From: Styela clava
Lineage: Eukaryota > Chordata > Ascidiacea > Stolidobranchia > Styelidae
Assembly (NCBI RefSeq): GCF_964204865.1
Contig: NC_135254.1
Coordinates: 15,691,001 to 15,755,000, forward strand
DNA length: 64,000 bases
Reading direction: 5' to 3'
In this document: positions 49,701-58,500 of the stretch, piece after piece
Layout: each line of letters opens with the position of its first letter
Position numbering within the stretch: the first letter of the stretch is position 1
Program-made: the position numbers and the translations under genes
Notes under the pieces: model-generated
Told to the model about the DNA's origin: nothing
What the model saw: the letters and a program-made list of their open reading frames with translations, nothing else
Database searches by the model: none

Positions 49701-51589
49701 TTGTGGTGCACATAGCATAGCCAGATGGGGGTCGGAGGTCGGAACACCCCCTGCTCAAGCCTCTTGAAAACCCACGTTTTTCGTTAGGGGCTAACTTGGC
49801 AATCAGAAATTCCTGGCTACGCCCTTGTGTTATTTCATACTCTGCGAAGATTTATTTTTGATTTCATTCTTGTTCAAAGTTTCATCAGCAATGTCAAAAT
49901 TTTCCAAAATATCAGTCGGAAAATTCTCAACAGAAGAAGATGAAATCAAAGAAGTCAAATCTGTATTCAAAGAACCAATCTCAGAGGGTAAATTAAGATT
50001 TTTATATAGGGTGATATAAAAAAACAGAACTCATGGATATCCTCATTAATTCTTGGAAAATAGAGATAATTTATTTAACACTTGAACTTCGGGTTGTGTA
50101 TGATTGTACCCACAAGTTTGAATAATTTCGGATGCTCTGCACAAAAGTTTTGTTCTCTCTAGAATATGTTTCAAATGACATGGGTCTTGTTTTTTAAATC
50201 ACCCTGCAGTTGAAAAGTAGTTTTTATTATGTAAGTCCCTATTTCTGATGATTTTGATTGAGAGAAATTCAAAATGATTCTAATAAATATGGTTTTTTCG
50301 GGATTTTCCATCATTCATTTTTATACATGGTAACGATTGGGATATTTTCATGTGCCTTTTCGTTGGGCCATACACGAATCTCACATAAATTCTACAGTTT
50401 CTATTCTGAACAGTCTTAAACAGATTGGGGAGCATGCAGATGTATAACCTGGAAATTTTTAGAGGAAAAAACTCTAGAATGATAAGTTAGTAAATCCGAC
50501 TATGCTTTGAGCAAATTGCCTACAAAAAGGAAAATCGAACATATAATAGAATTATATTTAGCTGAATATTTGTATTCTTGCATTTGGCTTTCATCAGAAT
50601 AAACAAATCATGAAATGTTGAAAATACTGTGATGTTCATTATTTTAATATTGCATTCTGCAGAACTAACACGAAGACATTCATCTTTGTCTACATGGAGT
50701 AGGCCATCATTAGATCCTCTCAGAAGAAATTTCAGATTTGTAAACGAGCAAGATCATTCGACACAAACAGTAAGATTAAACAAATTTGTTAAAAGTATTT
50801 CGTTCTAAATCAGCATTCGCTTCTCATTCATTCACAGTGGAATTTTATTTTATGCCCATACACTCCAAACAAGGCGCTGTTCAATCAGCCCTGACATCTA
50901 ACGATATGTAGGGAGCTACTATCATTTAAAAGAACCAGAATCTTCCCGATTCAACATAGCCTAACCAATTTAACACGCCTTGGGTGAGACTGGGTGATGA
51001 CACGCTGGGTGAGGCATGGGACTAGGGCTGGGCATTTCGAATTGAATAGTAAATTATTCAAATTAGTTTAAGAGTAAATCGAGTAAAGTATTTGAGATTT
51101 GACTCGATTCTGAAATCATCAAGTATTCGAAAACATGCATCCATCCCTACATAGGACTTGAAACTGAGATGTGTAATCTGCGATGAAAACACAGTTGAGT
51201 CAATTGCTTTGACTGCTAGGCCATCACGTTTACATCTGTTAAGTTAATTTATTTCGCAGAATGCTTGTTAGTTGGCATACTTTTTGTATTGTGTCATTCC
51301 AAGTTTTAAGGTGTCAGGCGTCGCTGGCATAAATCTTCATGAAACCCCTGACCCATTCTTTCTATAAGAAATTTGCTAAATTCAAGAAATGAAGCATGAA
51401 TTCACTTAGAGCAATTCCACAGAGACAATTTACTTATACAGAGTAGTTAAAGCTTATATGAAAGAATAGACCATGTCACATCCAATACTTTCTCAAAAAT
51501 TGACAATTGTTCCTTTTTTGCAGGTAAAACCCGTGAAACATCTTCAGATTGACAATTTCTTGGCTCAGCAACTTGGAATCACATACTAA
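28758..51589 (+). CDS. F-box and WD40 repeat protein, FBXW10-like (22 exons)
   Basis: Predicted exons: 28758-28915, 29179-29327, 30079-30273, 30895-30997, 31512-31755, 32426-32553, 32823-32925, 33264-33411, 36306-36400, 37039-37150, 38192-38313, 38942-39096, 40044-40199, 41116-41274, 42200-42409, 46792-46927, 47814-47937, 48723-48942, 49127-49182, 49880-49987, 50663-50769, 51524-51589. All are GT-AG with matching phases; the total is 1017 codons plus stop. An F-box near residues 266-306 (LLPVHLSKNILG) would bind Skp1 in an SCF ubiquitin ligase. WD40 blades at about 405-690 (e.g. SGSYDTTIRKWN, SGARDGLVKIWN) would bind substrate. A Ser/Arg-rich tail of about 270 residues follows. FBXW10 is the best family by domain order and length. 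Intron 8 is 2.9 kb; intron 15 is 4.4 kb and holds an LTR element. An upstream exon could be missed. Confidence 0.85.
30385..30480. mobile_element. Palindromic MITE, family P, partial copy D
   Basis: Begins 'ggtactgctgtagtatgtg', continues 'ggttagggttaggccataa', then switches to the complementary half ('ttttccttattttagttct') and stops without the second terminus. It is an internally deleted or truncated relative of copies B and C, in intron 3 of the F-box gene. Confidence 0.65.
32060..32336. repeat. Interspersed repeat family R, copy 3
   Basis: Reverse-complement orientation relative to 8440-8745: 'aaaatttatg' end, 'tggttttagtttggttgtgg' in the middle and 'cggatttggcccg' at the far end. Located in intron 5 of the F-box gene. 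Confidence 0.6.
33045..33225. repeat. tRNA-related SINE-like repeat, copy 1
   Basis: A B-box-like 'agattcaaatcc' is followed by 'aaattgggtaggcaatgctg', 'attttggtcctcc' and 'gatgcagagccttgtttgga'. The same tail recurs at 61,690-61,870. This fits a tRNA-derived SINE that ends in a shared 3' body. It is non-coding, in intron 7 of the F-box gene. Confidence 0.55.
33549..33625. mobile_element. Short mariner-type MITE (77 bp)
   Basis: Inverted termini 'aaggctgtcccaaataaaa' and, reversed, 'tagggtgtcccaaaataaa', with TA on each side. This is the terminal pattern of Tc1/mariner elements. No coding sequence; in intron 8 of the F-box gene. Confidence 0.7.
33995..35520. mobile_element. Element with long inverted repeats (about 170 bp) in intron 8
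   Basis: 33,995-34,165 and 35,345-35,520 are inverted copies. Shared blocks include 'caagaaattccaat', 'gttatgtaaaca', 'ttttgacgtcaagaaaat' and 'ataaataactcagatca', each with its complement on the right. The middle contains a perfect 20-bp hairpin (34,657-34,705). No ORF of note lies between. It looks like a foldback or long-TIR transposon. The precise ends and a target duplication could not be fixed by eye. Confidence 0.6.
34657..34705. other. Perfect 20-bp hairpin with 9-nt loop
   Basis: 'tgatttatagttgaatcaag' (34,657-34,676) and its exact complement (34,686-34,705) flank 'cgttatcgc'. It lies close to the midpoint of the long-inverted-repeat element and is AT-rich, so a cruciform or RNA hairpin is possible. 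Confidence 0.85.
35625..35915. repeat. Interspersed repeat family R, copy 4
   Basis: Same orientation and block order as 8440-8745: 'caatctggcccgtctgatgc', 'caattaaatttagttttggc', 'ttttacgtcacacttacatg', 'ggtgggcaaaatttatgg'. Located in intron 8 of the F-box gene, just outside the long-inverted-repeat element. Confidence 0.65.
37430..37740. repeat. Candidate hAT-like element in intron 10
   Basis: One end reads, reversed, 'caggggtgttcaacaagcag' followed by 'cggcccgcc', a typical hAT terminus with a GC subterminus. The other end ('gaggacgcgtttgcaac') is less clear and no matching 8-bp flanks were found. Non-coding. Confidence 0.45.
38465..38565. repeat. tRNA-like SINE fragment
   Basis: An A-box-like 'tggcctggcagtgac' and, about 50 bp later, a B-box-like 'agttcaaatcc' have the spacing of a tRNA-derived pol III promoter. 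The sequence does not fold as an obvious intact tRNA, so a SINE relic is more likely. Similar B-box patches occur at 39,290 and 51,150 (reverse) and 36,000. Confidence 0.4.
39693..39851. mobile_element. hAT-like MITE (159 bp) in intron 12
   Basis: Termini 'caggggtcggcaacctatg' and, reversed, 'caggggtcgacaacctttt'. The flanking 8 bp ctttatgc is perfect on both sides (39,685-39,692 and 39,852-39,859). No coding capacity. It is a different family from the C-run hAT elements. Confidence 0.92.
40373..40899. mobile_element. hAT-like element carrying a nested palindromic MITE
   Basis: Outer termini 'aaggggtgtgcaacct' and, reversed, 'caggggtgtgcaacct' form inverted repeats of hAT type with subterminal 'gggccgcacc'. 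The flanking 8-mers no longer match. Inside it, family P copy C (40,408-40,643) is inserted, making this the older element. It lies in intron 13 of the F-box gene. Confidence 0.7.
40408..40643. mobile_element. Palindromic MITE, family P copy C (236 bp)
   Basis: Termini 'ggggctcctgaagtatgcg' and complement, with inverted similarity of about 40 bp including 'aaccaagatgg'. The 8-bp target duplication caaataac is perfect (40,400-40,407 and 40,644-40,651). The interior has 'ggttagggttaggcc' on one side and its counterpart 'gcctaaccctaa' on the other. It fixes the target length of this family at 8 bp. Confidence 0.92.
42986..43254. mobile_element. hAT-like MITE (about 269 bp) in intron 15
   Basis: Begins 'cagtggttttcaacttttt' and ends with the reverse of 'catgattttcaaccggggtt', a common hAT terminal pattern. 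The flanks atttgagg and aatacaag resemble each other only in part, so the element is old. It lies 100 bp before the LTR retrotransposon. Confidence 0.65.
43352..43561 (+). repeat. 5' LTR
   Basis: 210 bp, begins TGTGGTGA and ends CGCCTCA. By eye it differs from the 3' LTR at two positions, so the copy integrated fairly recently. 'aataaa' at 43,511-43,516 is a plausible polyadenylation signal. Confidence 0.95.
43577..45473 (-). pseudogene. Gag-protease-RT block of the retrotransposon (inverted, truncated)
   Basis: One open frame from the ATG at 45,473. It encodes a Gag-like region, a CCHC zinc knuckle (CFNCGLRGHFATVC), an aspartic protease active site (LDSGAS) and RT motifs (IDLRSAYHQI, VPFGVT, YLDN). 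The frame is open throughout but runs into the LTR: its last residues, to the stop at 43,548, come from an inverted 14-nt LTR copy and LTR sequence rather than from pol. The RT thumb and RNase H are missing. The usual YxDD box reads YLDN. On the - strand it is opposite to the element's own promoter, so LTR-driven expression is not expected. Confidence 0.9.
45517..46421 (+). pseudogene. Integrase catalytic core and C-terminus of the retrotransposon
   Basis: The core retains Asp (IDFKGP), Asp (HSDRG) and Glu (QCERAN), with exactly 35 residues between the last two: the DD35E triad. A long charged tail follows to the stop at 46,421. The N-terminal HHCC zinc domain is absent because the inverted block adjoins at about 45,510. 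The first stretch (from 45,517) and the rest (from 45,561) lie in different frames, implying a frameshift near 45,555. No start codon of its own. Confidence 0.88.
46518..46727 (+). repeat. 3' LTR
   Basis: 210 bp with the same ends as the 5' LTR, preceded directly by a purine tract and followed by the gatat target duplication. It contains the same 'gagctaataaaag' block that appears inverted at the RT junction near the 5' LTR. Confidence 0.95.
47974..48147. mobile_element. Mariner-type MITE, family M copy 1
   Basis: Starts 'cagggtgactcaaat' after TA and ends 'ttggtcaccctata', giving CAGGGTGA-type inverted ends with a TA target. The interior 'ttaacacttgagcttctg' and 'gtatgattgtaccc' is shared with copies at 50,007-50,206, 59,315-59,453 and 60,715-60,835. 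In intron 17 of the F-box gene. Confidence 0.8.
49255..49345 (+). repeat. tRNA-like SINE fragment
   Basis: 'tgatggcgcatcgttctaag' looks like an A-box region and 'gtgtggtttcgaaat' like a B-box region, at tRNA-like spacing. 'gtgcgatg' and 'ggtaatcagaggtgcgatgg' patches at 41,720 and 32,715 (reverse) appear related. Probably a relic of a tRNA-derived SINE. Confidence 0.4.
50007..50206. mobile_element. Mariner-type MITE, family M copy 2
   Basis: Termini 'tagggtgatataaaaaaaca' and, reversed, 'cagggtgatttaaaaaaca'. It is preceded by TA; the 3' flank is now 'ca'. It lies 19 bp downstream of the exon 20 splice donor of the F-box gene (exon ends 49,987). Confidence 0.8.
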
Positions 51590-51713
51590 TGACTTCTTCA
51601 CAACAAACTACAAGATATTTAAATACATGTCAAGAGGACGAATGAACAGTATTCCGCATATAGACTCACGCAATATGCTGATTGCAGTAGAATATTATTT
51701 CAATATGTACATA

Positions 51714-51920
51714 AAGTGATTTACCTACACTTCCAATATGTGGGGGTGAACACCTCCTAACTTTGAGGTGTGATACCACAATTAAATTCTTAACGTAAAT
51801 ATATTTGCATTTTAATATCCAGAAGGCGAATAGTTTTATCACTGAGACCAATTTATCTACCCCCACCCCCTAAATTTTTAAACAACCCCGCCTTAAAATG
51901 AACAGCTGGGGAACATACTG
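51714..51920. mobile_element. hAT-like MITE copy 3 (207 bp)
   Basis: Starts 'aagtgatttacctacac' (first base changed from C) and ends 'gctggggaacatactg', with perfect 8-bp flanks tgtacata (51,706-51,713 and 51,921-51,928). It is an internally deleted form of the family at 5326-6116 and 25,733-26,922. It begins 125 bp after the F-box gene stop codon, so it is probably in the 3' UTR or just past it. Confidence 0.9.
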
Positions 51921-52561
51921 TGTACATATAATTAATTGCTGTGTCAAATTTTCGATTTATGAATAGTTTTTTATTTTTTCACTTTAATTTTTGCTATCAT
52001 GTTTAATGAGATTTTACGTTTATTACCTATGTTTGCCAAATCCGAAAACACATTTTGCGTGATATTTTGTTACTGTGTGTATATTGTAGTAATTACTGGT
52101 AGAATCATGTTTTACTGAATCTCGTTACTTATATTAAATAATACACTTTTGATCATGAATAAATATTGTTTTCATCGAGTTCCACAGATACTTTAACTCA
52201 ATCAATATCATTGTTTACTTTTTAGCATACTTCGACCAATAGTTTAGGGCCGGAATCCAGAGGTTTGGTTAACATGAAGCCTGTTTGAAAAGGCTTCTAC
52301 GAAAAACAAAAAGGCCAGAAATACGGCATGGTATAAAATACTCACGAAGACTAATTTTCTGTGATTTGTGTACTAAAATGCGCCTTTATGTTATGTAAGG
52401 GGAAATATGGCAAAGAGTTCATGACATCGATTAGAGCGCATTTCAGTAGGCTGACGGAGTTATTTTTTGGATTTGGAGGAAAATTATTAGAATAGTTTTA
52501 TCAAAAAGTGCAGCTCAATTCATAGCCATATCAATGTTGTCAGAGGCTGACGGACAACTAG

Positions 52562-53334
52562 TCTGCACAGACGACTCATCAGAGACCGGGAGGATTATTT
52601 GAGTTGTCTCTTGTGAGTTTCCAAGAACATGTGCACACTGACCACCGGAATTGTATCAACACCAGCATGCCCCCCTCTTACAAACTTGATATACGCCCAA
52701 TTCAATGTAACTCAAAGCTTGTCAAATATCAGCTGTTGGGCAAACATTTAAAAAGTTCCACAAATCTGGTTTATAGCACGTCCTATACATCAGAAAAGTA
52801 TAAAGATTTGCCCAATTGCCAAGTTAGACCCCAAGAAGCTTTTCAAGCCACAAAAATTTTTATGTACCATACAGGAGAATGTTTTTTTACATTTCAAAAG
52901 GGAGATGGGTCCGTCCCTTCAAACCACTGTGTGGCTACAGCGCTGATAACAGGTACAAATGGTAATGAAATCAAGTTTTTCCAAACCCGTAAATTTCCAT
53001 AATGCTACCAGGTCACCCATCCCACAAAACAATAGAGAAACGAATACCGAAGAATAGTTTTTTTATTCCATCCACTATTAGTCTTCAATCACTTGTTTAT
53101 ACTAATCACTTGTTTATACAGGTCATTCCCACTAAATATCAAGATAAAGTAACCATTCAAAACCACTTTATTATATCGATAGGGTCGAGGATCCAACCAG
53201 AGATTTGTAGCGCAGATGAATCTGTACCAGCGTTTGATTTTGAGAGACTTTGCAGAGGCATAAATCGAGGCCGAAAATGTGGATGTCAAAATTTCAAAAT
53301 TTATTTTGGTTTTTACGATATCACAAAATGGTAG
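52562..53334 (+). CDS. Unrecognised pair of adjoining ORFs
   Basis: A frame open from 52,562 (non-ATG start) to the stop at 53,002 is followed at once by a second frame to 53,334. Both have ordinary amino-acid mixes with several Cys, unlike the surrounding low-complexity translations. Possible acceptors (52,559-52,561 'tag'; 53,119-53,121 'cag') and donors (52,966; 53,332) suggest they could be exons, but no phase-consistent join was found. The second ORF ends with a Cys/Arg-rich stretch (RGRKCGC). I do not recognise a family. It could be part of a gene, a pseudogene or a transposon fragment. Confidence 0.3.
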
Positions 53335-55450
53335 GTGCTCTTAAGGTTGGCATACAATCATAGTTTGAAGCAGTATTTACTGTAGTATAACAAAAATCGA
53401 TCGAAGTTTATTATCAAAAATGAAGCTTTGCTCGAAGCGAGATTTTTACATAACCACAACCGGGCAGGTGCCTAATATGGTCAGACAATTTTTAAAGTTA
53501 GTAAGTTATCTTGGGAGCAAAAATCCGATGAACAATATTTAAAACTTTGGGAGGCTTTGAGAATTTTTCATCTGGTCCAGATTCTCGACCCTACCGTCAC
53601 ATACAGAAATCCTAGTACATTTTGTACTCTCTCAATATTATAATAATTCGACAAATTACACAAGACCCACTAAAACATTCTGAAGCCCTTCAAAGTGATT
53701 CCACTCTCCAACAGAACTTCACTAACCGAATGTGGTTTAATTCACTACCAGCCCATATTCGGTTAAGGAAGATCAGTATACAAAGACTTTCTTGGGATGA
53801 TGTAGAGAAAGATAACAAAAAATGAGGTAGACAATAATTAAACTCCCCCCTTGAGGATGAAAAAAATGGCAAAAAAAATGATATTTTATTATATTACTAT
53901 TTTTTTCTGATTAAATGGATGCTTTTACATATTAATAAGATATGGTGATATGTTTGATAAGTGAAATGCTATTCCATTACAATTATATTAAAAAAAAAGA
54001 TAAATTCTTGGTCTTTGCCATAATCGCTCCAGACGAGAAATCGAAAGAAATTTTTGTTTTTAAACTTAAGTAAGAGGTGACATTATCCGTTAACTGTGGA
54101 GTCTACAAAAATGTTGAAATTGTCAAAAAAAGACAAAAAAAACCACTTTGAATAACTAAAAAATTATTGACATAGCACAATGCTGGTAATAGGTTGAGGC
54201 ATTATGTTGATGAAAACCAAATTTTTAAATATCAAAATCGCGAGAACTAACGAACTAAAATTCTGTTGTCGTTTCAATCAAGTGCCAAAAAGGGATAGAA
54301 TAGTATGCATAGTTGCGCTATTTCCCCTTTTTCTATAATTTCGGAGTAATGTTAAATCACGAATATACTGTATGTTAAGATTACGAATTGAAGACTGCGA
54401 AATAACTACAAAACAGAAAAAAAAACTGGAAAGTAATGAGAATTTTGATGAAAAAAAAGAATTGAAGATAATTAAAAAATTAGCGACGCAGGGTTCTTTG
54501 GTTGAAGCGAGGTGGGCTTGAAGAAACAAAAAAAAAATCAAGGAAAAAATAATGAAAAAAAAATTTACAAACTGGCTGGAAAACGGTCTGAATTCATAAG
54601 AGACTAAGCACAGGTGCAAAGGAAGGCACCAGAAGGAGTATTCGTTGATCAAACTTTTGCTAATCATAAATGGGTCGTTAATACAAGCAAATAACTAGAG
54701 GTAGCTATTTTATAATTAGAGACATAAAATTTCTATAAAGATTTGCCAATGTGAGGTATTACCGTATAGACTACTGGAAAGTCAAATGCCTTTTTGGCCA
54801 TGTTACAAAACTCCTGGTTTTGATTTTATTACAGCAAAATTTTTGATAAGCACATTTGGTAAAAGAAACCATGAGAGAGAGAGAGGTATTCATTCTTTAA
54901 TGAATCAGTTTTCAAAACACAACGGGTCTAAAAAAAATGCAAGAGGCAGTTTGTGTCACCAGATTAGAGAGGTCATGATATGCATAACACAGGCAATTTA
55001 AAAAAAAGTGGATAACCGTGTATTTTTGAACGTTTTTATTTTTCATAGACTAAATTTAAATGTCAATGTCAAAGACTTTTACTATGGCAAATTTTGGTCC
55101 TGTCAAAAATATATCCAAAATTCATCCTTCAATTTCTGTTTTAGTTTGTTGTAAATTGTAAAAAAGGGGAACCACCACAACCAATTTTCATGCTAAAATC
55201 TACTTTCTGATCATATTTATAATCCCTGATTGATCAGAAAGAGTATAAAGCAGAAAACATGGTTTTTAAGGCAAGCGAAAAAAAAATAGCAAAAGGAAAA
55301 AACAAATTATCACACAAAAAAGATAATAATATACAGAGATTATATACAGCCTGAGTGACATGATGTTATTATATTGAAGTAGTTTTGTAACATATTTACA
55401 AACTATTGCTCTCTTTGTTAATAATAATAATAAGTTAAAGAGCGATGTTC
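53335..55450. other. Intergenic, no gene recognised
   Basis: Strongly A-rich on the + strand with many A runs. ORFs at 53,622-53,825, 54,278-54,667 (- strand, hydrophobic, Phe/Ser-rich from poly-A) and 54,786-55,001 have no family motifs. 55,000-55,580 probably includes the 3' UTR of the - strand nuclear receptor. Confidence 0.4.
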
Positions 55451-55581
55451 ATTATTATTTGTCATTGAGGTTTCATGGAAAAAATTTTGTCATGTCGATT
55501 GTGACTACTTCAAGTGACGATTTGCATAATATTTCATTTATATAGTCCACGTCGCTTGGACTTGCTGCTTTTATGCTTGGC

Positions 55582-58500
55582 TCAAGATTGGCCATTGCTG
55601 ATAAAACCCTGAGGTGGTGAGGAGGTATTTTCTCGTGAAGCATCTTCACTGCTGCCGTAAGCGGACGAGCCGTTACCATTGCTGTTTGCATTCTCATCGT
55701 TGTCATCATTATGTTGCGGTTCAGCTCCGTTTTGACGAGTAGATTGAATCCTCTGGAGCTTACAGGTATGGAGGATAGCCTGGAAAGAATACAGATTGAT
55801 TAGAAATCAGGGACGCCTAGCACAGTGGATGCCAACTCTATCTAATATTTACTTTCAGCAAAACTTTAGGATCCAACATTAAATTTTAAATGTAACTCAA
55901 GAAACCCTACCTTGAACAGCAGAGGCAATTTTGCAATATCCGTGTTCAGCATCTTGCCTGCTACGTATCGAATTTCTGGCAAGCATAGCATGAGATCTCT
56001 AAATCTGCCTGCACCACCACCAGAAATTCCGTCAATGTTTCGCTCCATTGCACGTAATTCTGTAAACCTCTGGCAAGCATACCAATATCTTTTGTTTATT
56101 TCTTCAATTTGGTCAACTTCTTGGAGGCCTTTTATATCTGAAAAATTAGATGAATATAGAAGCCACAGAGAAAAAACAAAATTAAAAAATAGCTAACGCC
56201 ATGAAATGCCATATAAATATAAAAACAGTATTTTTGGATATAGAAAGATTAAGAATTCTAAAATTATTCTACTTTTGTAAAAAAAAAAATTATTCCAAAT
56301 TCGCAAAATATGCTTTTTAAATAACAATACCTCAGGACCATATGTACAAAAAGCGAAGCAGTAACAGAAACTTGATACATACCTTGATTCAAAAAGTTGA
56401 TCACTTTCATTATCACATATTCTTCTTTATCTACTTTCAATTGTGAAAATTTATGATAAAGATAAGTCATCCTTTCTAGTATCTCCATTTCTACATCAGT
56501 AAACCTTAAAACAAAATATGACAAAATATTAGAGAATTACAAGAACGCCCAGTACGGAGTCATGTTTCATGTGCACTTAAAGATAGATTTGAACTATGAG
56601 TTTGTGTAGAGGTTCATTAATCATTACCTACATGTTAGATAGGTCCAACACAAGAATAACCTTGAGATATTTCAACAACATTTCTAGTGACATTAGATAC
56701 CGATATAATTTTACGATAGGTTAACCACAGCGGTGATGCTTGCGCGAATCAGAGGCAAATATTTGAACATCCTGACAGAATTTATATTTATGACTTTTAT
56801 CCCAAATTCAAATACAACATTCAAAAACAGTTCACTCTAAAACCAAATTCAAATACGACATACAAAAACAGTTGATGCTAAAACCAACCAAATTTAACAT
56901 TGACTGTTGAATCAAAGTCAGTGGTATTTAACGAGATATAAAATAACATACAAAAGTTTGATAATTTAGCTCTTTTGTTGTACTACAGAAAAAAATCAAG
57001 CACACATAAACTAGATTTTGAACATGGATTTCTAGAACTAATGGAATATTTTACTTGTTTCGAAATTTATTTATATTCGATATTTTGAATTTTTATTACT
57101 TATAATTCAAATGATGTTTTACATTCATAAATTCCAGTTTTATTACTTTCGCTTTATTAACGCCTTCAGAGGAGTAATTCATTTGAATTTGGCCTTGGGT
57201 GATCTATGAGTGATAATTATGAAAATATTTTTTTTGTCTGTAAAAAAATGACCAAAATTTTCAACTTTCATTTAACTTATCACACAAGTGCAGTAAGACA
57301 AAATTAATGACATTCCATTCACTGGCAAATGACCAAGGCAATGGGCATTGCTTTGTTAACATTTAAAACCAGCCAGACTATATTGATCCTGACAGTAAAA
57401 GCAAGTCAAAATAACGCTCGAAAAATTGATCAGATCATTCAGCAGGTTGACAGCCAAAATCCTTTTCTGTTTTAAATAACGCAAAGACATTTATATAAAT
57501 CGTTGGATGGAATATGTGACAAGCTCTCAATCATTTTAATGACTGAAAATTTACTAAGTCAAGAATAATAGGACCAATGGAAATTGCCGTAAACACTTTG
57601 CAAGGGCAATAGCATTAAAATGAGTTACTAGTAGTCAACAATATACAGAGTGACCATAAAGTCCCTTTACAATTTCAATTTTGTTTTGAAGTCAGTTCCC
57701 AATATACCTTAACCAGTTGTTTTTTTTAATCAGTAATTGTAATTTTTTTTAGGTCTTTATGGACAACTAATATAAAGCTTTTCAAAACATTGACATTAAC
57801 ACTCTCCTAAAATGTGGCTTACAAGCTCAAAGGACAGCTAAATTAAAGAATTTTCTACATTTACTGTTTACAGTAATATTGGGCATTACATAATGATTCA
57901 TTAATTCCGATAAGAGCCATCGAAAAAGCCTTGAACGACTTGTTGACGCCAATACTGTTTGCTCAAATTTACAACAGGTCATTTTATAAGGCATGTTCAA
58001 ATATTTTCTACATTACCACCAAACTGAACTGATCAAATATTTGTGACGGTTGCGGAATTTGAATCATTATCTTAAAATTGTGTGAGAAATACATCTTTTG
58101 AAGATCAATCTAGGTAAAATTGGTATTTAAAATCTATTCACTTATTATTAAACTTCAAGAATTTTGATGGTACCATACAAATGTTTTTAGTGTAAATATG
58201 GATGATTTTTGATTAAGTTAGTCAAAAAGCTACCACAGAAACAATTTTGTGAAATCTCTCAAGTATCGAAGGATTTAATCTAACTGGGCGAAACTTGAAA
58301 AAGCTGTTTTGAGATATTTGACATATTTTGAATTTTTGAACTGATTTCTCATTAAAATAATTCTGTAAATATTGCTTAGAACTATGATAAGATAAACAGC
58401 ATAAATAGAACCTTTTTTTGTAATATTTTCCAAAATAACAATTTCAACATTCGTCTTGAAATTCGTTATAATAAAGATAGAAAAAGAAAAGCAGACTAAC

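Noticed and set aside
54278..54667. 129-codon - strand ORF rich in Phe and Ser, resembling a membrane protein
   Set aside because: The composition comes from A-rich sequence on the + strand, with no supporting splice or family signal.
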